A stretch of DNA of 64,000 nucleotides from Acanthosepion lycidas (taxonomy: Eukaryota > Mollusca > Cephalopoda > Sepiida > Sepiidae). Under the pieces are notes generated by a model. It was not told the DNA's origin. It worked only from the letters and a program-made list of their open reading frames with translations, and did no database searches. Every line of letters begins with the position of its first letter. Within the stretch, counting starts at the first letter, position 1. Positions 38,814 to 48,659 of this stretch are shown here, in pieces. The position numbers were made by a program, and so were the translations under genes. The stretch lies in the NCBI GenBank assembly GCA_963932145.1, contig OZ010588.1:101774512-101838511 (forward strand), read 5' to 3'.

Positions 38814-40862
38814 ATGGCCGACGAAGCCAGTCGGTCTAATGTGAAGAAAGACCTGTTCGGTTCGGCGGCGAAAGCTGACCCGCCGGAGAAACCGACAAAG
38901 AAGCAGGCTAACACTAGCCCAAGTTTGAAAAAAGGTGCTAGTGTCTCGAAAAAAGACACTAGCAAAAATGTAGAAGTGCCCAAGGAGGCACAAGTCAAGA
39001 CCGCCGAGGAATTGCCCTCATGTTGGAAGTCCCCCCCAAGTTGTATCTTGAACATGGCGGATTTCTTGGATAAGGCGAAGGGGTACGCCCATCTGGTTAA
39101 TAAAGATGGGTTCGTCGATATTGTCCAAGAACTCGATGTGTTCTCAAAAAGAATGGTGACTATTTTTGTGGTGGATAAGAAAACTAGAAAGATTTGTCGC
39201 TCCACAAAAGACACAGTGATTAAATCACTTTTGTCCCTGGGGATAAAACCCCAAAGAGTAATAAAGGGTAGAGGGTTCTTCATGTGGGACATTCTGCTGC
39301 CCACCCCAGAAGATTGCCTGGCCATGGCCAAGAAAGAGCTAATTACGAAGGATTTTATCATCAGAACGGAGTATGAGGGCCGCAGGCGGACTAGGGTAGC
39401 CGTCTTTGAAGTTCCTCCTCAAATTTCGGGAGAGCTCCTGGCTGCATTTTTCTTGCAGTTCGGCCAAATTTTAGGGGCTCTCTCCGACAATTAGAACGGG
39501 GGATGGACTTTTGACATAATGCTCGACCAGAAGGCCTTCAAGTCCGTCCCCAACTGTTTGGAGTATGGCGACCGGAAAATGCCGGTCATAGTGACCGGTA
39601 GAAGACCAACTTGCTGGAGGTGTGGAGAGACTGGTCACCTTTCCTCCTCCTGCCCAGGAAAGAAGGCCCCTGGAGTTCCGGTCGCTGGCGACCAAAATCC
39701 CCCCTTGGCCGAGAAGCTAATATCCGCGGCGCCTGTAGTGGGCCTAGCTGCGAGGCGGACCGGTGAGGAAAATCCCCCGGTTGGGCATAGTCCCTCATTA
39801 CCCCCGAAGCCGACGCCTGCCACAAGTGTGGAGAAGGAGAAGGAGGAGGGGGAATGGCGCCTCGTAGTTAGAGGCAAGGGGAAGACCCAAACAGCGGTTC
39901 TTCAGTCCCAACATGACACCAGGGACAATGTCACCTACAGCCCCATTCCCTCTACCAGCTCGGAGGGCGACGCCTCGGCGTCTTACGAATCCAATGCAAC
40001 CGAAGCGCAAAAAATCAATGAACCCGGATGGAGAAAAATTTTAGACATCAAAAAACTAAAAAACAAACTGGATGAAACGCGGGCTAAAAAGCAAAAATCG
40101 CTGGGGGCACCGGGCCCCCTATCCTCTGCCCCGTCTTCCCCTTCTGCATCAAAAAAATCGTTCTCGAAACCAGCTCCGCCCAAATCTGTATCCAACTCAC
40201 CGGCTAAATCTCTACATTCGTCCAAACCTTCACCGGTGAGGACGCCGTCCGGATGGACCCCTTCAACTACTCCTAATGTCACACCAATGGTTACTCCCAT
40301 TCATTCACCACTTAAAAAAAGGTACAGAAGTCCGGACTCACAAACAACTACTGACAAGAAGAAAAAAAAGCTCAAGCCTCCTTATTTCCCTGGGGAAGAC
40401 GTCTGCCGCGTATCCCGGGACCAGGCGGAAAGGGTTTTCGGGCAGACTCGAAACCCTAAAGAGCTAAAAATTCTGTGGAATTTTAAAAAAATCAACGATA
40501 CAGATGTGGAGATGCCCGAAAATTTCCCTTCCGCACAAAGAGTACTGACCGTAATCAGAACTGGCCCGGGTACGCGGGAGATTTGGGGCATGATAGAGGA
40601 GGCCCAGTCGTCGCTCAAAATGGTGCCCCCAGCTGCCTATCTTCTTGACCCCGAATCAAATGAATCTGACCAAAAGCTGAAAGGGAGGGTCCCAGTTTTT
40701 GTTCACCCATCCCTTTATAGAGCCCTGAAACTCACCTACCCCTCGGACATCGGCGGCTTGTCTCAAGATGACACCGTCGAAAATGAGATGGCGTCCGGAT
40801 CTATGGGACGAGCTGTCGGTGTCCTCACCCCAGCCATGTTCTATCCTGAAGGACAACCCTAA
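38814..40862 (+). pseudogene. ORF1 with nonsense codon, unit 6
   Basis: Codon 227 (Leu, TTG in other copies) is TAG at 39492-39494, cutting the protein before the CCHC knuckle. The frame is otherwise open to the normal stop at 40862, and an internal ATG at 39519 could give a 447-residue product that keeps the zinc knuckle. The lesion is a single base change, so the copy died recently. Confidence 0.92.
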
Positions 40863-40873
40863 TCGGCTTGACA

Positions 40874-43800
40874 ATGGCTCTCTGGTTAGCTAGTTTAAAT
40901 GTCCGGGGCGTGAGGTCCGAGTCTCGCAGGGCGAGGCTCACTCGTGATCTTCAGCGCCTCGGGGTGAATGTATGTTGTTTACAAGAGACCCGTTTTTCTT
41001 CTCATGATCGTGAGGACATACTGTCTAAGGGGTTCGCCGTTTATTCAGCCTGTTTTGATGGTCGTTCGAGGGGTGTCTCTTGGCTAGTGAGCAAGTCTTT
41101 GAAGGCTGCTTGTACCCTTGTCTTCGCGGATCCGGCGGGCAGACTTTGCGTGCTGGATGTTACCATAAAGGATAAGGTTCTACGTCTCATTGGGGTTTAT
41201 GCGCCCAATAGCCATTCCGAGCGGCCTGCTTTGTTTCGGCAGATCGCGCCCTTCTTGACGACGTCTCGTCGGGTAGTTTTAGCGGGGGATTGGAATGCCG
41301 TCCTTGACCCCGATATAGATCGGATAGGGCGTAAACAAGGTACTAACAACCCGGATGTGAAACCATTTCGGGACTTTATCGATGAGTTTGATCTTGTCGA
41401 TAAGTTCCGGAATGAACACCCTCGGGAGGTAGCATGGACTTGGACAAATAGTGGCAACTCGGCTCCGGGGACGCTTGCGAGCTACCTGGACCGGGTCTTA
41501 GTTAGGAGAGTCGATCTAGGGCTCTTAGGCTGTCCAAGTTTCCATTATATAGTTTATACGGATCATAGGCTTGTCCGGGTCCGTGTAAACTTAGATAAGC
41601 CTAAGGTTAGATTGGCTGGTTACTGGAAATTGAACTGTTCCCTTTTTGGTGATCAGGGTTTCCGGGACCAGCTGCTACTAATGATACAAAGGGAATTGAC
41701 GGGTGCGGTTGTGGGAAATGCCTGGTGGGGCAAATTAAAATCTCATATTCGAACGTTTGCTGCCGATTTTAGTCGTCGACTCAATCTAGATAGATTAGCG
41801 GCGCAAACTGCTTTAGAAGATAAAGTCGATCGGGCAGTGAAATCCCGTGTTAGTGGGGACATAGCCTTAGCTAAGGCAGAGTTGTCCTCCTTGCTTATCA
41901 AGAAGGATCAAGCTCTGGTAGTTAGGGCTAGGTTAAAAAGAATGTCTTCTGAGGCAACGAATATGGCCGCTGAACTGCGTGCAGAGGAAAATCGAAGCGC
42001 GTCTAAGCGACATATCGCATGCGTCACATTGCCGGATAAGCGGACCGTGACTTCAAACGCGGGCATATGTGAGGTGTTTCGGGACTACTTTCAGGATCTT
42101 TTCACCAGGGAGCCCGGTCTGAGCTCTGCTCAGTTCGACGCCTATTTAGCTGACTTTCCCTGCCTTTCGGCAGCTGAAGCGGCTAGGTGCGAGGGTCCCA
42201 TTACAGAGTCGGAGATCTGGGAAGCGCTGAAGCAGGTTGGCCTGGATAAGTCTCCGGGATTAGATGGTCTTCCCTACGAAGTGTACTTGAGGTTGTCGCA
42301 CGTTTTTGTTCCTTTGCTGGAGCTGATTTACAACCACTGGATGAAGCAGGGGTCTTTACCCCAACGCTTCACCAGGGGTGTGATCAAGTTGCTGCGTAAG
42401 GACAAGGGCGGTGGGGATGGGTTAGGGAACTTTCGCCCTTTAACGATGTTAAACACTGACTTAAAGATTTTGGCGAAGATCTTAGCCAACCGTTTGCAGC
42501 TTGTCCTGTCTAGTCTGATTGGCCCCGAACAGACTTGTGCTGTGAAGGGCAGGACTATTCAGGATAACCTTCACATGGTACGCTTGATCTTAGAAAAAGT
42601 CGACAGTGAAGCCGCGCTGATCAATTTAGATCAGTCCAAGGCCTTCGATAGGGTTGACCATCGATTTCTGGAGGCTGTCCTTTCGGCTGCCGGTTTCAGA
42701 GCCGACTTTCGCTCCTGGATCCGACTTTTGTATGCGACCCCCGGTGCGCTGGTGGAAGTGAATGGCGTAAGATCGAAGCCTTTCGTATTGTCTCGCTCCA
42801 TTCGTCAAGGTTGTCCGCTCTCGCCTCTGCTTTACGTTCTTGCGTTGGAACCATTCCTTCGCAAGTTGAAGGCAAATCCGGTCCTGCGCGGAATTTCCCT
42901 GCCTGGGGCTTCCTCCTCAGCCAGGTATTCTGCCTATGCTGACGACGTTTCGGTTCTTGTGTCGAGCAGAGCCGAGATTAACGAAGTCAGCAAAGAGATC
43001 AGTGGGTATGAGATGGTGACAGGGGCCAAGATCAACCGCGATAAGTCTGTGGGCTTGCGGTTGGGTGCGTGGAAGGGAGTTTCTCTTCCCGGACCTTTCC
43101 TCTGGACGGATGGGCCGATCAAGATACTCGGCGTCTGGTTCGGTCCTGATCTCCAGTTGGAAATGAATTGGTCGGAGGTGCAGGGGAAGGCCGAGATCGC
43201 GGTTAAACTGTGGTCTCGGAGGAGACTTTCCCTGAAGGGAAGGGCGGAGGTATGTGTTTCACACATATATCCTATACTCCTTTACCGACTTTCTGTGCTT
43301 CCGCTCCCGTATGCCAGACTAATGTCATTAGTCCGGACCTTGTTCTCCTTTTTGTGGAGAGACAAGGCCCCTATGGTAACTCGCGAGATCTGTTGCCTTC
43401 ATCCCTCTGAGGGCGGTCTGGGTATGCCTAGCATTGAGATTCGTCAATATATGCTTCGCATTACCTTTCTAGACCGAATGTGTCGCGGATTGGATGAGGT
43501 GGGCACCTTTTGGAAAGAAGATGTCCGAAAACATTTCCCATCCCTGAGAAGTGTGCACTCGTGCGAGGAGGAGGCCGGCCGTAGACCTCGTGCCGAGTGT
43601 GCCTTCTACCGCGAATGTCGTAGTGCTTTGAAGCTCCTTTTACGGACGTCGGATGGCCTCTCCGACGCCCAGGCGTTGTCTCGTAAGGCATTGTATCGAT
43701 TGTTAGTTAGGGGGTCCGTTCAAGATGATCTGATCGACGAGCTCGGTCTTACGAAGCAGGAGGCTCGCTCGATGTGGCCTTGGGCGCCTGGGTTGAAATG

Positions 43801-44332
43801 TCTCAATAACGATGAGGCATCACTCACCTGGCTGATGATTCGTGAGGCCCTCTGGGTCGGCAAGAGACTCTGTTCAGCAGGTTTGGAGAAATATCCAAAC
43901 TGTCGTCGCTGCACTGGGGAAGTCGAGACCATTGGTCACGCCTTTTTTCAGTGCAAGACGGTAGTGCCGTTGTGCAAGTTTGTTGAAGGCCTCATGGTTC
44001 GCATGCTGCAGGGAAAGTTCTTTGTCCTGGAAGCCAGTTCTGTCTGTAGCAATGTGGTGTCGCAATTGACGAAGGCTTAACACTATGTGTTCTGTTGCTT
44101 ACTAGGGATTATGAGAGTCGTGATTTGGACGACGCGTCAGAAGGGATTCCATGAGGGCGAGAAGTCCACCTCTTCCCAACTGATCTTGTACTTTAAGCAT
44201 CAGCTTAAAGTCAAGATTAGGACGGAAAGGCGGCGGCTCACCTCATCGGAATTTGGCAAAAGGTGGGTGAATCTTGCGCGAATGTGTAGAGTGAAAGGGG
44301 CTGACCTAGAGTGGCACTTGGACGTCGGTTAG
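40874..44332 (+). pseudogene. ORF2 with nonsense codon, unit 6
   Basis: Codon 1069 (Glu, GAA in others) is TAA at 44078-44080, removing the last 84 residues beyond the C-terminal zinc motif. Endonuclease and RT motifs, including YADD, are intact, so partial activity cannot be excluded. It also has private changes: Arg for His after DRIG, Leu for Val in RVDLGLL, and Asn for Asp in EINEV. Confidence 0.92.
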
Positions 44333-45102
44333 GTACAGGATTTGTCCTAACAGGGTTGAACATAGGCAACCCACCCTGATTTTAGGTTAGACTAGGTTTT
44401 TGAATTTGAATCTTTAGTTTTCCCTTTTTTCTAGTAAACTTAGCTAGGGTATGCATGCGCATTGGCCCCTTTTATTTCTGTCCCTATTTTTTCTTTCGTT
44501 TAATTCCCCATCCCCTCCCTCGTTAGGTGGTCAGTGACTTCAGTTCTCTGGTGGATGCGGGGCGACTTTCGTTTCGTGTGTGTGCTTTTTCGTATTTGTT
44601 GTTGTGTATGAATGTATGTGTGTCTGTGTGTATGCTTGGAGGAATGAATGGTTTTTTCTTATTTTTTTTCTTAGCCCCGCATTGATTTCGTCTAGTTAAC
44701 TGATTTTGCTGCCACATTTATGGTTTGTGGGGGGTTTTATTACTAACACAGTTTTGTTTAGTTTTATTGTAAATAATTTAAAAGTCATATTGTACATAAT
44801 CATTTGGGGTTCTTTTTAAAAAAATTGTTATTTTATGACCCTCCCCCCACGAACAATATTTGTACATAAGGGGACTAGTTAGGACTTCATGGAGAATTTG
44901 AGGCGTTATGGTGGACGTGGTAAGAAAGGTAGGAGTGAATGTGTTGTTTTGGTGATTGGAATATTGTTGGTTTGTTTGGGTCCGTGTCTGGGACTAGCTA
45001 AGTTTAGATTTAAGACAGAAGAAGACCGTCATTCCCCATCCCCCCTTTTAGGCCTTGTGCCACATTTTATACATTAAACTGTATAAATAAATATCTTTAC
45101 AC
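44333..45102 (+). other. 3' UTR of unit 6 and array end
   Basis: It is 770 bp. The 12-bp long-range stem is kept (44723-44734/44843-44854). The terminal hairpin at 45066-45087 keeps both 8-base arms but the loop is TTAAAC. TATAAATA is at 45082-45089. The element ends at 45102; the next base starts unrelated sequence. Confidence 0.78.
44889..45077 (+). CDS. ORF3 candidate, unit 6 (extended to 62 aa)
   Basis: One extra C in the run before the usual stop shifts the last codons, so the frame runs 9 residues further into the terminal hairpin. Gly24 is present. The indel argues against strong constraint on the C-terminus. Confidence 0.2.
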   Translation: MENLRRYGGRGKKGRSECVVLVIGILLVCLGPCLGLAKFRFKTEEDRHSPSPLLGLVPHFIH

Positions 45103-45214
45103 GGTGGCGACCTGTTGAATAAGATAACAGGTCGGGGGTGGCTGTCGGAGCTGATATGATGAATAAGAACCCCGAAATCAGCGAGGAAGACGGCTTTCAT
45201 CAATGAGGACCACC
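45103..45214. other. Unique flank with nested inverted repeats (possible structured RNA or insertion target)
   Basis: The sequence directly after the array can fold into nested stems: GGTGG (45103-45107) with CCACC (45210-45214); CGACCTGTT (45108-45116) with AACAGGTCG (45126-45134), a perfect 9-bp hairpin; GCTGTC (45141-45146) with GACGGC (45189-45194, one G-U); and GCTGAT (45150-45155) with ATCAGC (45177-45182). Two of the loops contain GAATAAGA. I do not recognise a known RNA family. It could be the insertion target, an old transposon end or chance. Confidence 0.4.
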
Positions 45215-45383
45215 TTCAAGCATTCAAATGTATTTTGTGATGTTGCTGTCGATGAAATTTAATTTCGGCATTAAATGACCTCTAGAATTTATATTTACGC
45301 AAAATACCATAAAATATGAAACAATAAGGAACACAAAACGGGTTTTATAACAAGAACAATATTCATATTTATGTATGTAATTA
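45215..45383. other. AT-rich flank; part of diverged duplication A
   Basis: No gene is seen. From about 45341 it matches the segment starting near 46123 (shared AATAACAAGAACAATATT-like string), interrupted here by the MITE. Confidence 0.5.
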
Positions 45384-45486
45384 TTAGGTCGTTGCAAAAA
45401 TAATGACGTAATAATGTCGTTTTATGACGTATTTTTTAAAGTGAAAAAAACGACATTATTACGTCATTATTTTTGCACCAACCAAA
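45384..45486. mobile_element. Mariner-type MITE (103 bp)
   Basis: It is bounded by TA on both sides (45382-45383 and 45487-45488). The ends are inverted copies: TTAGGTCGTTGCAAAAATAA at the left, and the reverse complement of the right end reads TTTGGTTGGTGCAAAAATAA. The inverted match runs about 38 bases inward, so nearly the whole element is a hairpin with a short centre. The GGTTGGTGCAAAA ends resemble mariner termini of the Hsmar1/MADE1 type. It has no coding capacity. Confidence 0.8.
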
Positions 45487-45708
45487 TATATACAAGCATA
45501 ATTAATAGGAGTTACTTCCCTTTACTAACGAAATATCGGCAAAAATTAAATATTTTAGTGAAATATATGCACGATATTAAATTTTGAATGGATGGTACAA
45601 CTTTAAAAAAATGCATATGCATAGCTGTACGACGGGGTGGATCTGAGTGCCTCACATGAAAGGCTAGAACAAATAAGACTGCAATCTTAGAAACGTAGGA
45701 AGTAAAGT
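45487..45708. other. End of duplication A and unassigned DNA
   Basis: Bases 45487-45535 continue duplication A (AATTAATAGGAGTTACTTCC, matched at 46176-46205). Nothing is recognised beyond that to 45708. Confidence 0.5.
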
Positions 45709-45835
45709 GAATCCTCTTCTTCTCCCCTTATGGGTGAATAGCAGGACAGACCGGGTTCTATAGCCTTGGATAGCAACTGATCTACCGCAGAAAGAAATGG
45801 CAACCGGGGAAAAAAATCTGCCTCGTCAGTCATGT
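45709..45835. repeat. Dispersed SINE-like repeat, copy 1
   Basis: It is similar to 59110-59240, with shared strings in order: CTTCT, CAGGACAG/CAGAACAG, TATAGCCTTGG/TATACTCTTGG, GCAACT, and CTCGTCAG/CTCCGTCAG. The match is diverged. Repeat class is unknown; a SINE is the best guess from length and style. Confidence 0.4.
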
Positions 45836-46122
45836 TTTGAAAGATACATGATACCCTAAACGTGTATCACGCATGGCACATAACTGACTGAAAATTAAAG
45901 GGAATGATTAATTAAACTTTTTAAACGAAGGGTTAAAAGATTTTTTTTATCTGTTATTAAATTACTAGTGTACCCGTGTCGTCAAAAATGACGGCAAATG
46001 TTACATGGCTTTTATAATAAAATGCAATGAAACAAAAGATGTTAAATCAAAACGTACATTTTTTTTCTTTACGAATTTGTCAGCTAACAAAAAGCAACAA
46101 GAGAAACAACACGGAAAAAAAA

Positions 46123-46235
46123 CTATTTTAATAACAAGAACAATATTTAAATTTTATTGATGTCAATGATATACATGAATAATTAATAGGATTTACTTCC
46201 CTTTAATTGGAATTAAAGTCTTTACTAAGGAAATA
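46123..46235. repeat. Diverged duplication B (MITE-free counterpart)
   Basis: It matches 45341-45383 plus 45487-45535. At the place where copy A carries the MITE this copy reads through (AATGATATACATGAATAATT), so it acts as an empty site. No gene is seen in 45836-46367. Confidence 0.55.
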
Positions 46236-48659
46236 TTTTTATCTTAACTCATAGAAAGCTGAATGAACCTGCCGCTCAAAATGTTAACTGTGAGAGAATT
46301 GAAAGAATTCTGTAAAGCTGAGAATATGTTGATAAACATTTGACTTCAGAAGTGTTGAAGGAGTAAATGTTCGTAATGTTTGTAATTAAGTTTCTGTTAC
46401 CTGTAGTTGGATATTCGAAACATATTTTGATGCTTGTAATGTTCTGTAATGTTCGTAATGTTTGTAATTAAGTTTATGTTACTTTTACTTGGATATTCGA
46501 AACATATTTTGATGCTTGTAATGTTCTGTAATGTTCGTAATGTTTGGAATTAAGTTTCTGTTACTTGTAGTTGGATATTCAAAACATATTTTGATGCTTA
46601 TAATGTTCTGTAATGTTCGTAATGTTTGGAATTAAGTTTCTGTTACGTTTACTTAGATATTCGAAACATATTTTAATGCTTGTAATGTTCTGTAATGTTC
46701 GTAATGTTTGGAATTAAGTTTCTGTTACTTTTACTTGGATATTCAAAATATATTTTGATGCTTGTAATGTTCTGTAATGTTCGTAATGTTCGTAATTAAG
46801 TTTCTGTTACTTTTACTTGGATATTCGAAACATATTTTGAGGCTTGTAATGTTCGTAATGTTTGTAATTAAGTTTCAGTTTCTTTTACTTGGATATTAAA
46901 AACATATTTTGATGCTTGTAATGTTCACTAATGTTCGTAATGTTTGTAATTAAGTTTCTGTTACTTTTACTTGGATATTCGAAACATATTTTGATGCTTG
47001 TAATGTTCTGTAATGTTCGTAATGATTTGGATTAAGTTTCTGTTACTTTTACTTGGATATTCGAAACATATTTTCATGCTTGTAATGTTCAGTAATGTTC
47101 GTAATGTTTGTAATTGAGATTCTGTTACTTTTACTTGGATATTCGAAACATATTTTCATGCTTGTAATGTTCTGTAATGTTCGTAATATTTGTAATTAGG
47201 TTTGTGTTAATTTACTTGCATATTCGAAACATATTTTGATGCTTGTAATGTTCTGTAATGTTCGTAATGATTTGGATTAAGTTTCTGTTACTTTTACTTG
47301 GATATTCGAAACATATTTTGAGGCTTGCAATGTTATGTAATGTTCATAGTGTTTCTAATTAAGTTTCTGTTTCTTTTACTTGGATATTGAAAACATATTT
47401 TGATGCTTGTAATGTTCTGTAATGTTTGGAATTAAGTTTCTGTTACTTTAACTTGGATATTCGAAACATATTTTGATGCTTGTAATATTCTGTAATGTTC
47501 GTAATGTTTGGAATTAAGTTTCTGTTCCTTTTACTTGGATATTCGAAACATATTTTGATGTTTGTAATGTTCTGTAATGTTCGTAATGTTTGTAATTAAG
47601 TTTCTGTTACTTTAACTTGGATATTCGAAACATATTTTGATGCTTGTAATGTTCGGTAATGTTCGTAATGTTTGGAATTAAGTTACTGTTATTTAACTTG
47701 GATATTCGAAACATATTTTCATGCTTGTAATGTTCTGAAATGTTCGTAATGTTTGTAATTAAGTTTCTGTTACTTTTACTTGGATATTCGAAACATATTT
47801 TGAGGCTTGTAATGTTCTGTAATGTTCGTAATGTTTGGAATTAAGTTTCTGTTACTTTTACTTGGATATTCGAAACATATTTTGAGGCTTGTAATGTTCT
47901 GTAATGTTCGTAATGTTTGGAATTATGTTTATGTTACTTTTACTTGGATATTCGAAACATATTTTCATGCTTGTAATGTTCGTAATGTTTGTAATTAAGT
48001 TTCTGTTACGTTAACTTGGATATCCGAAATATATTTTGATGCTTGTAATGTTCTGTAATGTTCGTAATGTTTGGAATTAAGTTTCTGTTACTTTTACTTG
48101 GATATTCGAAACATATTTTGAGGCTTGTAATGTTTGTAATGTTCGTAATGTTTGGAATTGAGTTTCTGTTTCTTTTACTTGGATATTCGAAACATATTTT
48201 GATGCTTGTAATGTTCTGTAATGTTCGTAATGTTTGTAATTAAGTTTCTGTTACTTTTACTTGGATATTCGAAACATATTTTGATGCTTGTAATGTTCTG
48301 TAATGTTCGTAATGTTTGGAATTAAGTTTCTGTTACTTTTACTTGGATATTCAAAACATATTTTGATGCTTGTAATGTTCTGTAATGTTCGTAATGTTTG
48401 TAATTAAGTTTCTGTTACTTTTCCATGGATATTCGAAACATATTTTGACGCTTGCAATGTTCTGTAATGTTCGTAACGTTTGTAAGTAAGTTTCTGTTTC
48501 TTTTACTTAGATATTCAAAACATATTTTGATGCTTGTAATGTTCTGTAATGTTTGGAATTAAGTTTCTGTTACTTTTAATTGGATATTTGAAACATATTT
48601 TGATGCTTGTAATGTTCTGTAATGTTCGTAATCTTTGGAATTAAGTTTCTGTTACTTTA

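Larger units (their letters stand above)
1..45102 (+). repeat. Head-to-tail tandem array of a full-length LINE (6 units plus a partial)
   Basis: The same roughly 7.08-kb sequence recurs with starts at 2593, 9681, 16769, 23861, 30941 and 38024, all on the plus strand; a 3' portion occupies 1-2592. Unit lengths are 7088, 7088, 7092, 7080, 7083 and 7079 bp. The boundary is set by the last unit: all copies share the ending TATCTTTACAC, after which internal copies read GCTGTCTCCGAG and the last copy reads GGTGGCGACC. No linker, target duplication or 5' truncation is seen between units. Length differences sit mostly in homopolymer runs of the UTRs. Confidence 0.97.
38024..45102 (+). mobile_element. 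LINE unit 6 (7079 bp), array-terminal, both ORFs broken
   Basis: This is the last unit before unique flank. It has one nonsense codon in ORF1 and one in ORF2, and its 3' terminus is the most diverged. It shares the variant 5' UTR with unit 5 and ORF1 states (Glu340, Asn394, Ile401) with unit 1. Confidence 0.93.

Noticed and set aside
1..45102. CRISPR array, because of regular repeats
   Set aside because: The repeats are 7-kb coding units, not short repeats with unique spacers, and the DNA is eukaryotic.
45090..45115. LTR end plus primer-binding site (TTTACA then GGTGGCGACC)
   Set aside because: The upstream sequence is the 3' end of a LINE repeated seven times, and no matching second LTR is visible.
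45141..45190. Hammerhead ribozyme, from CTGAT...CGAAA strings
   Set aside because: The core order and spacing (CUGAUGA, stem, GAAA) is not met, and no cleavage site is placed correctly.
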